From NCBI GenBank assembly GCA_013397845.1, contig VZTG01005436.1, positions 2,723,638-2,787,637 on the forward strand: a stretch of 64,000 bases of DNA. The letters run 5' to 3'. Made by a program: the position numbers and the translations under genes. This document shows, piece after piece, positions 24,650-38,400 of this stretch. Under the pieces are notes generated by a model, which worked only from the letters and a program-made list of their open reading frames with translations, made no database searches and had not been told where the DNA came from. This stretch comes from Melanocharis versteri (taxonomy: Eukaryota; Chordata; Aves; Passeriformes; Melanocharitidae). How positions within the stretch are numbered: the stretch's first letter is position 1; each line of letters starts with the position of its first letter.

Positions 24650-26485
24650 GGTTTACAGAGGCATGAGCACAGCAGGATTTTGTAATAGCAGGAAGATCAG
24701 ATGAATGCAACTTCTTCTTAGCAACGAATAGAACCACCCAAAACACAAAACGTGGTATTAATGAGATTAACTGCCACACAGAAATTTGCTAGAAGAGAAA
24801 AATAGCAGGATAGAGACAGTCGTCAAGATTTTGGGCTGTTCCACGAATAGCATTGCATTGTTAATGCAGAGAATGAAGACAGCAACTAGAAGAGAGGATC
24901 GTCTTCATTTGCTTCTACATAAGAATATGGAAGGGAAGACGACCTGTACAAGTGTGACCATGATATGACATATCCTATAAGTCTTAGAAAAAGTGGAATG
25001 AGAAAAGACCAAAATAAAGAGAATGGATTTAAGAAAGCAGTCCTCAAATTACTCAGAGATCTAGCAGGCAAGATCAATGCAGGAAACAAATGTAAGAGAG
25101 GAAGGATTGATGGAAGGTAGAGAGTCCCTGAATGTTACAGTAAGATTAAAAGTCTGATCTATCCTAGTGAGGAGAACATCTAGAACTGAGTGTCAAAGGA
25201 AAATGTGAATAAACCACAAGGCTAAAAAAGGTCATCATATTTCCCATCATTATAAGGAAACAGGGGAATTACAAGGCAATTAACTTTTCTTCAGTTCATA
25301 GAAAAATGCTGGAACAAGAAATCAGAGAATTTGGGACACCTGGAAGATAAAAAACAGATGAATGACATCTAAAACGGATCTGTCATGTCAAACTAATATA
25401 ATTTACTCTCTGTGTCAGGGCAACAGGTCTTGTGACTTAGAAGAAGGAAGTTAATAGCACATACCTTCATTTTATTAAGGTTTTCAACACGCCTTGCATG
25501 ACATTCCCATAAACAAGCCCAGAAAAAAAGGAGTAGATAAATGTTATGAAGAACCGTTACTGGTTAAAAGCATGTAGTCAGAGATTGGTGCTCAACACTT
25601 CATTCTCAAATTCACAAAAAGTATCTGCTGAGGTTCAGCAATGTCTGTACTGCATCCATCACTATTCCAGATTTTCAACACTTCCATGAGAGAGCAGGCA
25701 TATGCTTTTTAATTATATGAATGACTAAACTGGGAGAAGCTGCAGTGATGACAGAGTACAAGATGGAAAGGTAGAATGATCTTGACAAATTGAAGAAATT
25801 ATTTGGAAGAAATAGGGTGCAACTGGAAAAGCCTAAATTAAAGGTTTTAATAATTAAATAGTAACGGCAAACTCCAGAAACATAGGAAGAGAATTCCCAA
25901 TTAATGCAGGGTAATGCAGCTTGGCGGTATAATAGTCTGCAAATTCACTACTAGTGAAGAATTCAGACACAAAATAAGCAACAGCTGTGTTATGATGGAT
26001 ACAAATGACCAGTCCATGAAATATGATGTAATTACTTTGCTATATGTGGTGTTGGTAAGGTTGTGTTCCACTTAGGTCACAGTGACTCAAAAAGGGTTTT
26101 TCCTCTAGGGGTTGGTAAGGAGAGGGGTTGGAGGAATTTGGGATAGTTTGGAGGAAGCTCCTGTGAAAGGTGATGAGTTCCTAAATATCTCAAAATGACG
26201 CACTCAAGTTACTAAATATAAAAATAATTCTTTAAATATACAAAAGCTAAGTCATAGGAAAGGAATAAACTTCTCAATGTCTGCAAAGGGTTGGATGAAG
26301 AGTAATGTCAGACATCACAGCAAAGAAGAGAGTCTACTGCTTACCAGGAAAATTTCTGCAAAGCAAGGACTGTGCAGCACTGAAGTAGACTGGAAAAGGG
26401 GAACAGTGAAATCTCCATTATCAGGGCTTTTAAAAATGGATCAGGTAAGCACCTGCCAAGAATCTACTGTATTTAACTAATCTCT
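24650..26485 (+). mobile_element. Ancient CR1 LINE, sense orientation, heavily decayed
   Basis: Diverged nucleotide similarity follows CR1 ORF2 and then its 3' UTR in order. The region after the endonuclease contains 'ccaaaataaagagaatgga' at about 25009-25027. The start of the reverse transcriptase is near 25262 ('gaattacaaggcaattaac'). The 'ttattaaggttttcaacac' segment (25473-25491) corresponds to the SKAFDT block, and 'atcttgacaaattgaagaa' is at 25780-25798. The 3'-UTR segment runs from about 26290 to 26480 ('tgaaatctccattatcagg' at 26407-26425). No frame longer than about 70 codons survives. The age class resembles the antisense copy at 2300-3951. The left boundary is uncertain by several hundred bases. 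Confidence 0.75.
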
Positions 26486-29400
26486 GTCTACTTCCTTCTT
26501 TGAATCACCCATAATTTTGTTATCTTACAACTCACACTGATTCTCAAATTACTCATAAATATTGAGAGTAACACAGGAACCAGTCCAGGATCTTCTGCGT
26601 TCTACCATATATTTGTAATGAAAATAAACCTGTCGCCTTACCCACTGCTTTCTGCCTCCTGCAGAATGTCAGGCTCAGGATAGTGCTCTGACTCATTTTC
26701 TCACTATCTATCTGCAGGCATGATGCCTGACTAGATCCATGTAGAAATTCAAACAACTTATTCTGCCTTCAGATGTTACATTGCTCTAGTTTCAATGACA
26801 GTTTCAACCAGTTCTGAGACATGAATGCAGCAATTACTGATCATTGCCATATCTTAACCTGTATGTGTGTAAATACTGGATCAGCTTTCCATTTGAAGTC
26901 CTCAGGCACACATTATGTTTACTCTCTTTCAGCCCATCAGCCTGCTTGAGGAGTGGAGCACATTCCCACTTGGACAGACTATCTCAATGCAGCAACTCCC
27001 AACTTTTTTAGTTTGCTCCCACACCTCAGTTGTGATATTTCCCCAGCAGCTTCATCTTGTTTTTGGGAACAAGTCCAAAATCAACACAGGTGAAGACTTA
27101 CACTGAAATATATCTTGCCTTGTGCTCCTTCAGTTGCTTCCTTCAGACCCTGGTGCTCCCACAGTCCTACGGATTCTTTCCTATGACTATCACTTTTGAC
27201 AGACTTAAGAAAACCTCTTTTTATCTGTAGTGAGGTTTTTTTAGTTATGTCCCTTTGAAGCCTTTGTTGATCCTTCTGATTTCCTGGTAATTTATCACCC
27301 ACCATAATTTATAATCCTGTTTATTGCCCTCAGTAGGGTCAGATTTCTAAATGCTGAAGGACTGGCTCAAATTACCTCTTAAATCTTGGGGCTTGGCATT
27401 CCTCTGCTGTGCCTGGCTCTCTCTTACTCAAACCCATGCATATCTTCTGACACTGTGTAGCCGTTCTGAGTACTTGACTTTCTAGGGATTTTACTGTAAT
27501 TTTAAAGCCTTTTAAACTAACCTGTTCATCCTATATTTTAATGTTTACCAGAACTCTGTCATTTTTCGGTGTTTTATTTTTTCCTCTCTGAGTCCAATTG
27601 TATGGTTGTCCCTCATTATTTAATACTCATCTACTGTAGTTTTCTTTGAATTAACTGCTGTGTGTTAATTAAGACTGAATGGAGATTAGCTTTCCCTCGG
27701 ATGTGCAAGCTCTTGGCCTAGTTACTTTGACACCCAACACTTGCATCCAAGAAACTGTCTCTCTGGGGCTGGTGCAAGCTGTCCAGGCTGTGGGGAGGCT
27801 GCTGAACTCCCCTGCCTCTTTCCTGCTGCTGGGCTCTTTTTTCTCTGTACTCGCTTCCCTTCCTTTTCATCTGCAGATGTATATTTCTGCTGTGATCTTG
27901 CCATCAATCTGGCAATGTCACTTTTCTTGGCAGTCATGATGGCATAAGCTTCCTCTTTCTCTCCAAAGGCTGTGCATATCTAGGTTTTGCTCAGGTTGGC
28001 ATTTTGTCAGCAGCGCTATTGAGTTGCGTCTGCATCACCCACAACCACTAATTCCCCTCCTGGCTGAGGGGGCCCATAGACCTTGGGCAGTAAGGGCACT
28101 CTGGCCATGGTGTGCTGCTGGGCAGGATGGAACTCCTGCTTCCCCTGTCAGCTCTGGAAAAGCTTTCACTTCCCACTTCAGCCTTGCAGAGGCGAGGAGA
28201 CCCTGCGTTCCAGGAGGACCTTTATGGCAGTGTCCTGCTCTGGCACAGGAATGAGGAAGGACAACAGCTCAACTCACAGTGTTTAACTTGGGAAACAAGT
28301 ACTTCTTCAGAGAAACAGTTCACTGCGTCAATGGTGCCGGGGCTGGCAGGGCTGGTGTGCCTTTATTTCAGTCCCAAACAGCTGATGTGTCTCATTAAGA
28401 GGAGAATACAGGCAATTGTTAATAGATCTCTTTTGAAGAGTTCTCATTGGGAGAGCTAATCTCATTAAACCCATCTGCAGCAGCCTGGGCAGTCACAAAC
28501 GCCCGCTCAAGAGGCTGCCACAATGAGGCAAAGCCTTGTCCCTGCTCAGCTTCCCCCGGCGTGGCCGCAGCACCGCGCACTGTCCGTCGCACGCTGCCAG
28601 GGACACGCGTCCATCTGTCTTTGGCAGGAACACGTCGCACACCGCCCGGCACTAATCAGGAGGATGTGCTGGGGCATGGGCACGTAAACCCCCCCATGTC
28701 AGGTTATGGGTTACACAGCTGCCTGAATTGTTGGGAGGCTTTCCCTCGGTGGTTCTTTTATATGGTTTATATGGTGTGAAGAGAGCATTACTCTTGAAGG
28801 GACTTAAAGACCTTGGCCCGGTTTGTCTGTGGTCTTTAAAGATCCCATGACGCTTCTAGAAAGAGCTGGAGAATTAATCTCGTTGTGCTGCTTAAATTTC
28901 AACAGGGAGAATTATGTTTTGCTTTTCCATCCTTTCTCTTTTTGTGTTCTGCTTTGTAGATTCAGGCATTATTAATATCTTTTATAGCATTTTAAATGTG
29001 CACTGTGTGTGGCAATGTCAATGGCAATCTGAGGGGTTAAAGTCAATGGAAAATCTGATTGTTAACAGTTTCTGTGCTGGGTGAAGATCGTGGTAACAGG
29101 CAAGAGGCAGAGCTGGCAGATAACGTATGGACGTTGTGAATATTGAATAAAAATCCACGGTGCTGTTAAGTACATAAAATATTTTTTAATTCTGGTATGA
29201 TTTTCAAATTAATTTTAAATTGGAAAAAATTGATATTTTCTTCAAAAGCATATTTCTTTGACATTGTGATGGAATTCAGAGGCTAACAGGCCTCACATCT
29301 GATATAAATACAGAATACCATGACAACATGTCATAAAACAACTTGATTTATGTCAGTGTAAATGGAAGCAGAATCTGTCCTGCAGCAGCACCCACACGAC

Positions 29401-32380
29401 AGAGTGTGGTAGCTGGTCTGCTGTCTCACGCTTGGGTTCTTTCTCAACATTAGAAACAGTCAAATGCCAAATTTGCGGAAATCATCTGGCTTTGTGTAAC
29501 AGGTACATAATATCCATTAAGGAAGAGGTGATGAAATGAGAGGAAATTAAATGGAAAAACTTCTTCAGAAATAGAGGAAGAAAAATGGGCAATGAGAAAG
29601 AAATAGCTTTGAAACCAGGATTTTAAAGCCCTCGATTAATTTCTAAAACCAGTCATAGGACATGCCTGAAGATTTTCTACAGTAATTAACAACTGTAATA
29701 AAGTTACTGAGAACAGAAAGTGCATCAACCCCACAGGCTGCGTCTGCCCCTAAAATGGGCTTTCCACCAGAAGTGGTGGTGCCTTCCTGACCACACTGTA
29801 GCTGCTGTCTACACCAGTCCTAACAGCTATATTGTACCCCAAACACCACATCCCAGAGGATGTTCTCTTGCAGGCAAGCCAGCCAGTGAGCCACCAGCTG
29901 CCCATCGCCCTCCTCTCCTGCCCCACAGCTCCCCAGCACAGGCTGCACCCCTGTCCGGACTCTGCTGAGCCCCACGGGCCCTCCCACTGCCTCCTGCATG
30001 GCTGCATGTGGGGAGCATTGTGTAGCACCTCCCTTTGCTACAGCAGACAGAGAAGAGGAGTATTGGAGCTGCATTTGGGCAGAGGACTGTTGTCCAAGCC
30101 ACGGTGTGCGGGGAGCCAACTGCACCAAGCATGGCCACCAGCATAAAGTGAGCTTCTAAAAGCATCAGCAAAGAGACTTAAACTCAAGTGGCATGTTCCT
30201 CCTTCTTCAGGAGAGACTGTAGTAGCAGCAGGGAGGTGGAATGCCAAAAATGTTATTGCTTCATGTCTAATAAGCAATAAATGAATTTTATTGTTTCTGT
30301 TAAGTCATAACCCCTACGCTAGGTTTCAGAGCTGCTGCAACCTGAGATAGCTAGTATATTAGATAATACTGTGTCAAGGGGAAATATATGGCTTCCTGAG
30401 GTTCTCACTGCCAAATCACACCCCATCACTATTGTTCAAAAATTGCCTGAGTGTTAGAACTCTAACAGATGACACTGGGAAGTTATGTTAAAGCACTGTA
30501 GTCAAATATCATCAAGTAATCGCACAGTTGGGGCCATTCTGATTTAACAGAAGCTGGAATTAAATTTGGAGTTATGTATCCTGCTTTCTCTTTGATTTTG
30601 CACAGGCCATGACATACATCAATAGTTTCTTCTCTTCCAGGCTGCATGGAGGAAGCCTTCAATCTAGCGGGTTAAAAATCTAATATGAAGCCATCACAGG
30701 AAAACCAGAAGCTTTTAAGGGAAGAAAAGCTTCTTCGCTTATACTTGAGCATGGGTTTGAGACAAAAGGATTTTATTTATTAATAATATAAACACACAAG
30801 ACAAATAATTATTCAAATAGTAGTCCTACAGACCAAGGATAACCCACACATGATTTGCGCAGGCTGGCGTGTGTCCCGGGAAGGGAGCTGTGCATGCAGC
30901 TTCAAGACAATATTTTCCTTCAGGAACCAGGCAAAATCTAGAGCAACCAATACAGACATGCTTGTTCCCAACTTTTACTTTGCAGCTCCAGTTTCCTGAT
31001 GTGCATGTCTGACATGTGACGACAGGTACATGATTGTTGGCATCTAATGGAGGGGAAGAGGGCTTGTGGCAGTCTTATTTGTCTAATAGATGGCATTTGC
31101 ACTCAGAGGAAAAGAGAGAAAATAAAAGTTCCCAAGGACTCAAAAGGAAATAAAGGATTATTTTAGTGTTTAGGAAACTTCCTTGGTTCACTGGAACGAT
31201 TTCACAACTATAAACCCAGCACCTTCTTTGCATCTGGCAGAGCTCATAAGCCTTTCCTCTGGACACATGGACATAAACCTACCTTGCCAGGGCAAGTGAG
31301 CTTCTCTGGCTCCCCTGCCAGCAGCCCGGGAGCCTGTGAGCGTGCTGATCATCAAAGCATCCTAAAATTTAATGCTCCAGTACCGATGGACATATCCTGT
31401 GACAGGGCCATGTAACAACATCTGGGCTAACATCAGTATTGAGATTTCCTGTGAGATATGCCATTCACTCCCTTCCTTCCAAAAGGGATAATTTAAAGCC
31501 ATCAGATTGTTCCCTTTTAGAGCCAGGCATTGACTACATTTTCTTATCCCACCCTGTGGAGGCATGGGAGTACTATTGCCACCCGTCACCCAAAAGATGT
31601 CCATTTTCCAGGTGTGAGCGCTGATGGGACCCTTCCCTTGCCAGCGCCAGCAATCCAGGACAATCTGCTTCTGGGCTAAACAGGCTGGACACATGCCTTG
31701 CCACAGCTGAAAAAGCAAACCCATACCCCTTTAGATACTTCTGCCCAGTTTTAACTTTAGCTTTATTCTAACAATTAAAATGTTAATGACATCTGCAGTA
31801 TTTCCTGCAGGAGTTAGAAGACAGCTTTTGAAGCATTCTCAAGATATGCATTCAGTCTGTCCAGTCTTTGTATCATTCAGTTTTGCTAAATCCACTCTCA
31901 AGAAAATGCTAAATACTATTAATTTTCTTTTTCTTACACGGACTGCAGACAGACACAGCTGTGTGTTTGCAACCTTTCCATCGTATGCAAGCCAGGGATT
32001 CTTAAAAATTTAGTATCTTATGTTTTGCAAAGCACAGTTAATTTCTCCATCTCCCCAAAACTGAAACATTTGTCCACAGCTGTGCGTCACAAGGTCCTCT
32101 AGGTGGTAGCTTGCCTTTCTGTCTCAGTTTATCTGTCTCTGCATGACAAAACACCCACTTTGGCCACGCCTTCCCTGCCTTGCAGCTCTGGAAAGGGTTC
32201 TGCTGTTCAGATGCTCAGAGGGCTTGAGAAGAAAAGCCATTAGTGTTACTTAACCCTCTTCGCGGTTTGGCTGACCTGGTAACCTGAAGGGAGCCGTAAA
32301 TTACAGAGGCCTTTACTGCTTTGTCTAATGTGTGGTGGGCTTCTTGGGTTATTTTTTGCTAAGTTTGATTTAAAAGCCCA
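26486..32380. other. Unassigned noncoding DNA with a CpG-dense patch
   Basis: No exon is recognised. The segment 26.9-27.6 kb is T-rich in a manner reminiscent of an antisense old LINE, but I cannot align it. Around 29.7-30.2 kb several overlapping frames of 80-114 codons are open on both strands; this is GC-richer sequence without domains. A CpG patch at 28553-28650 is listed separately. Confidence 0.4.
28553..28650. promoter_or_regulatory. Short CpG-dense patch
   Basis: I count 14 CpG dinucleotides within about 98 bases, in a window where CpG is otherwise sparse. Motifs include ACGCGT and CACGTC. It is too short for a standard CpG island and no promoter or exon is recognisable beside it, so a regulatory role is only a possibility. 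Confidence 0.35.
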
Positions 32381-32434
32381 CAAAGGAGTTATCTGGCACC
32401 TGCCCCACCTGTCAGACCAGAGATTGATAAGAAT
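32381..32434. promoter_or_regulatory. Paired E-box and GATA motif cluster (candidate enhancer core)
   Basis: Two CACCTG E-boxes sit 9 bases apart (32397-32402 and 32406-32411). They are flanked by a reverse GATA motif TTATCT (32389-32394) on the left and TTGATAAG (32424-32431) on the right, with an ACAAAGG motif (32380-32386) just before. A tandem CACCT/CACCTG pair is the classic bipartite target of ZEB (delta-EF1) repressors, and E-box plus GATA pairs occur in haematopoietic and cardiac enhancers. The motifs are visible; function is inference. Confidence 0.3.
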
Positions 32435-35400
32435 GGGCAAAGCCCACACTGCCCAAATCCCTTCTCCCACCTCCCCTTGCAATTACTTGTCCTTCCTCTG
32501 GTCCCCTCCCTCGCAGTCTCCTGCTGGGAGGCATTATCACACATTGTTCTTACAAGAAAAAATTAAGACCATTTCTTTTGATTTATCACATGCAGAATCA
32601 CATCCAAAATCTTTTATCTTGCTTCACAGAATCTTTTGTAACAGGGTCATGCAGTGGCTGCATCAGAGATAAGTTATTACTTAAGGGCAATTTTTTACTA
32701 GAACACCTGCCCTAGGGATTTGTCGTAGCTCAGGGCAAGCTGCCCTTCTTGACCCACGCCAGCTTCAGGCCATCAGTATTGCAGCCTTGCAGCTTTCCCC
32801 CTGTGGGCTGCAGTGTCTCCACTTTCATGTTGCACCAGACCTTCCAGCTTAGCTTCAAATCCACTGCTAAGCTATTGTAAGTATAATGCTATGTAAGAAT
32901 TTTCAAAAATCACTTGAGGACCTGAGAACTGGGAACTTACTTACTTACTCATGGTCTTATTATTTTTATCCCTATGTATTCTTGATGAATTTTCAACTTT
33001 TGCATCCCCCTGTCAAGACAGGAGGAACATCCAAGCTCAAGATTTAGAGCTGCATCTCAGGAGATTTTCAATATTGAATCTTAATCTGCTGGTAATTGCA
33101 GCAAACCCCCTAAAGGCTGAGATTAATTATACTGATATCAGAGTGATAAAAAATGGACTGATTCACTGTGCTATCAACTGAACTCTGCTCTTACTCCAGT
33201 AAAAGCTTTTACTGCCATAAACCTATAAGAGAAAATATAAATCAAAATCATAGGAGATGAAATTACATCAGAGGAGCATGCCATTCTAAGGAATTTCAGG
33301 TGTGTAATCTCTTTAGAAACAAATAAACAAATGAAAATTAAAGGTATTTAGATGCCTGCCGCTTACAGATTTAAAAACCAATGAGAGGTTTTCATACCTT
33401 TGAGGAGCTTGTTCTAGGATTATTTTTGTCTCTTCTTGCTTTCATTTAAGGACAACATGACTGAAGTGGTGCTGAGGACTTCACTGTAGCTTCTCTGCTG
33501 GATGGTGAACAGCTGCATGCTGTTTCTGGCATTGGCTCCTGAGCATCTGGCCTTAGACTGAAAACAGTGTTAGGGTTGTGGTCATCAGTACTACCTAGTT
33601 CATTGAGTTGGAAAAAACTGAACACTTGCAGTCAGTATGAATTAAAAAGAGGAAATCTTTAGGAAGAGATTCAGTTTCAACCCCATTCAGAGATCTGAGC
33701 ATATTTTCTTTAAGTTACCATCACAGAGAGTGCACCAGGGGACATGTTCAGTGCCATTCCCAGTCCCACTGTGAGAATGTATGCCCAGATGGAAAAGGGA
33801 CAAAGCATCCTGTTACATCTGTGTCCCCACACCCAGTCTCTCCAGCTGACCCTAGCATGCGAACCCTTGCAGGGTGGCTGTCCAGAAACGCTCCAGGTGC
33901 CACATGGCCGTGCTTGGGGTAGCCCCTCCACACAGACCAATGTCCCATGCCATGTGTGGAGAGCGGCTCCATGCAGGGGCAACCACCCCAAGCACGTTCC
34001 AGAATTTACAGGGACCCCTCTGCTACATTGCTTGGGCTGCTGCTTCCTCTCCAACCCATAGGACAAGGGTCACTTTTTGGAAAGTGTGTTAATAGCAGCT
34101 CCTGTACTTCCCCAAACAAATCCTGTGCAGGCAGAAGGCTGCACTTCAGAGAAGACTGCTCCTTGCTGCTCTTCCTCACATAGCAACCCCAATTTAAGGC
34201 TGCAGCTGGACTGGGAGGTAGTTAAACACTTCTCATCATATTGTGCAAGATGGGGATAGACTGTAAAGATGACCCACACATGGGTCTGAATGGTTACACA
34301 TGACGTGCTTATAGCACCAAACCCATCTTGGAGCTGCTGGCATGCAGACCTGCTGAGGAGGGTAGTGAGAGCTGTTCACTGGAAAACCACACATGCAACT
34401 ATGAGAAGTGCACAGCTTCACTGACTAATGAGCAGAGATTATAATTTCTGCTGTGTATGGTACTGGAAGGAGCTTTAGCTACAGAGAAATGAGTGGTGGA
34501 TGCCTGAGCATCCCTGTGGATGCAGATGGGTTTGGAACTGTTGGAGCACTAAGAAGGGACAGGAATCAGGCTTCAGGGGAGGGATGGGGATGCTTCTGCT
34601 GCCCACCACAGTCAGCTACCTGGCTGGGGACTGTGCAGGGCAAAGGCAGGATGACATCCAAAGCTTGAAAAAAGCTCACATTGGAAAACCACACCTGGTC
34701 TTTGCTGGGAAAGAGGTAGCAGGACTGTTTTGGGGCCAAGGGCAGACTGCTACTTGATGCTGCTGCCTGCTTTGCCTCACTAGCACCAGCTTTAAATAGA
34801 TGAGCTTGTCTGATGAAAGCATCAATTTTTACAGACTTCCTAAAAGAAAAAACGTTTATTGTGATTTTGCATAACTGACAGTGTTATCTGAGAAGATAAT
34901 TGTTGGGTGTGATAGCAAACATTCCTGTTCTCCACACAGCCAGCAGGTTTTGGGAATGAGTAGGGAATTCTTGTTTGAGCAGTTATCCCTGATGGGTTCC
35001 AGCTTCTCCCCTGAAACAGGACTCACTGCACCATCTTGGGACTCCTCTGTCTCTCAAATGCAGCCCACGTTTCAAGATTCTCACAAAGATCAGCAAGCCC
35101 ACAAGGCAGCAGTTGTGATCCTCACTCTCTTGTGGTTTTTTTTTAACAAATATGGATTACTTAATTAATTGTGGTGAGGAGCACTGTATAGAAAAGTCTG
35201 GAGATCACCCTAGGTGTGAGCTACAAGACAGTAAACATGGGCTTTTTTCCAAACACTCAGGTGGCCCTTTGAGCCCCCTCTCAGCCCTTGCTGCCTCCAC
35301 AGGCACAACCAAGGAGTGGCACTTTGCTACCACCATGCCCATTCCAAAACCAGCCCTGCCTGGGTGAAAGCCGTGTCAGGACAGAGGGGAAATAAAAGGC

Positions 35401-38400
35401 AGTGGTGGAACAAGAGAACAGGCCCATGCACTGGCAGTGCCGGTGTATGTTAGGTTCCATACCTGCTTCAGCCCAGGTCTGTCAGACAAGCACGAGACTC
35501 CCACTGCTCTGCCAGTGTGCCATGGGTGCGAGACAGCTGTGTAAACACTGTGCTGACCACAACATATTAAGCTGATGGGAGCACAGTGACAGACCATTAT
35601 AGCAGCGGTACAATGGGCTTTGGGACTGCAGAACATGATATATGGTCTATTTTGGTGTGGGCTTTGGGACAAGGACTCTCTTGCATGTTTGTTCCTGACT
35701 GTGAAGACATGCTTGGTGGAGGCAGGGATGCACTCTGTGGGGTGAAATTTGCTTTTCTAAGGATTAATTTTCTCTTGTCATTGTGTCCTGGTGGTTTTCA
35801 CAGAATCACTGCAGATTTCTCTTTGTTGCCTGCAGCTTGGGCAGGTGCAGCCAGCTTGCCAGACTGGCTCACCTGATTGCTATTTTTTTCCACAAGCTAC
35901 CTTTCTTCCTTGTATCTTCATAAAAGCTGAACAGGAGTGTGAACTTTCGGCTTCTTGCTTGATAAGGCTATCAAAACTGCTGTGTTCCCTTCCTGGTGAA
36001 AAAGAGCATAAGGCTCCTTGCCAAGTGCATGGGGAAATAAACAATATGCGCTATAAAAAGCCTTTTTGCATGGCAGCTTCACATCTTCACCAGCATGTAT
36101 AAATGCTGTTCTAAATTTTTTATCTGTACAGGTGCCTGCAAAGGTGATGCAGGACCTTTAGAATTGTGAAGACCTCTGGACAAGTGCTTTGGCTCTGTGA
36201 AGTTGCTGCAGCCTTCAGGTTACCTGCGTAAGCACCAGGAGTCCAGTTTGATTCCCTGAATGGTTGTGTGGCTCTGTGGGGTCCATCCACATGTAGGGCT
36301 GTGGGGAGAGAAGGTGCAGCCCACGCTTGACAGGAGGAAAGGCTGTGAGCAAGCCAGATACAAAGACCCATCAGAGCGAGAGTTTGTGAAAACTTCCCAC
36401 GTTCTCTGAGTGTGTGTTATGTTTGCTAAGGGAGTAGTTATTCCCTTGTCCTTGTGTGTTGTCTCTGTCGATCTTGTTTTAATTTCTCTTTATCCATAAC
36501 ATAGCGAAGAAAGACTTCACTGTCCTGTGTTTACTGTCCTAGGTACCTGCTTCAGTGAGTAAAGGCACAGATTTTGTAATTCTGGGATTACAAAGCTACT
36601 CAGTCAGTGTGAGGAGTGGAAGAGAGAGAGACAAGAAACCTGTTGGTGGGGACTTGAGCTTAAGAGAAGGGGAGGAACAGGTGTTGTGGCTGTCAGTAGT
36701 TTGAAATGGGAAGATGCCATCTTCTTTGGGCCACAAAACATGAAAATCTCAAGGAATGGGAAACTCAAAAAACCCCATATATTTTTCAGATAAGGTGTCT
36801 GTGATTTTCTGTGGCCATTTGTGGTAATGTGTGTGCATATGCACACCACCCTCAATAATAAAATTTCACAAGAAAACTGCGCTGGTAATGTGTTTTTCCA
36901 AAACCAGGCAGCAAGACCTTCAGGAGGGTCAGGACTGCCTCCAGCAGCCATTTCAGCACAGCACCTTCTGCATCAAGCAGGAGATGACAGAGGCAGGCAG
37001 AAGTGCTCGGGCCCCAGCAATGTGCCTGGACGGGCCCCAGGCAGGATGTGTGCTTCCCATGCCACCCACCTCCAGCACTCGTGTAAAGGGTGAGTGGGTG
37101 GCCAGGGCGTGACATCACAACACAGCATCTGCTCACACCCTTACGCTGCTCCAAAACACTCTGGGCTATAAAGTGCACAGAAAGCTTGAAGCCATCTCCC
37201 AGGGTTTAATCCCTAAAGCCTCCTGGGAAATCAACCTCTCATTTCAGACTCAGACCTAGTCACATGTGAGATGACAAACATTGAAATGAGTCTCAGATCT
37301 GAAGCTCATCTTTTTCTTGTTGACAGCATTCAAATCTCTCTGGTTTTAGGCCAAGTTTTTATAGTTGTTTTCTTGTGGTTTTTTTTCAATCCTTTTTATT
37401 GTAAATACATCTCTGCAATTCTTTTTGAGAGATTTCAAACAGAAATTTCTTATGTGACTGTGGCAGAAGACAATTGATTTTCAGAATTACCCTTTAAGCC
37501 AACCACAGAAAAAAAGCAGAAAGCAAAGACAAAAACGAGTCCTTGTCACATGAACAGGCATGAAGTTGCCATTTATGCTGCAGTTCATGGTTTTTACATG
37601 AGCCCAGTATGTTCCAGCAGCACTGTTGATCCAAGTGTTATTTGATTAGGAAGCTTGAATTAAGCAGCTACTCCTTAAAAAGTAGCCTATCAGACTAAAC
37701 TAGGGGATTTTAATTAAGGGTCTTCCTTATGAGGAGCTGTAAAGGGTACTGGGAACATGATCTGTTTAGTGGATTAGCTCCTGAGAGGAGCCAGATCTCT
37801 GAAGCATATTCAGCTGGAGGTCCCCTGGTCTGCCACGCAGGCAGGAGCGTTTTGGAGTGGGAGTCCTGGCCACATATGCTGCTGTTCTTGCTGTCTCACA
37901 TGCAGCACAGGCAAGTCTGGTCCTGAGAGAAGCCCTGCAGCAGCTCACACCATTGATGCAGACGCAATCACGATGGCCCAGAAAGGAGCAGCAGTGCAGA
38001 GAGAAGAGTCCTCTTCAGCAGGAGCAAGGAAAACTGTTGGCCTGTTTCTAAAACTGGCAGGGCCTCTTTCAGGCATGTGGACCTAGAGGACTTCATGAAT
38101 GTCACAGCCTGCAAGAAGAAGGGAAAAAAAATTTTATCTATGGTCTACAGAACAGCATACAGGTGATTTGTTGTCAATGGTAGCTAGGCAGGGGCGTTTG
38201 GAAAATAGCAAACTGTGCTAACAGGAGATGAATAGATAATCCTCTGAGTCATCATCAGGGCCTATGGGCAGTTGCTGCTTGGTGGGGAGAAGATGAGGAG
38301 TGGAAGATTAGTGTAAAGGCTGTCAGAGGTGGGTGTTGTTCCAGGTGCAGCAGAATGGAGGACATGCCACTTCCTAGGGGATTTGCATTCTCTGTCTTGT

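Noticed and set aside
26890..27660. T-rich stretch that might be an antisense old CR1 5' portion
   Set aside because: I could not find ordered landmark segments as in the two called ancient copies.
28419..28652. Possible first exon of PLXNC1 or another gene at the CpG-dense patch
   Set aside because: The minus-strand frame has no signal peptide or Sema-domain features and the patch is too short for a typical promoter island.
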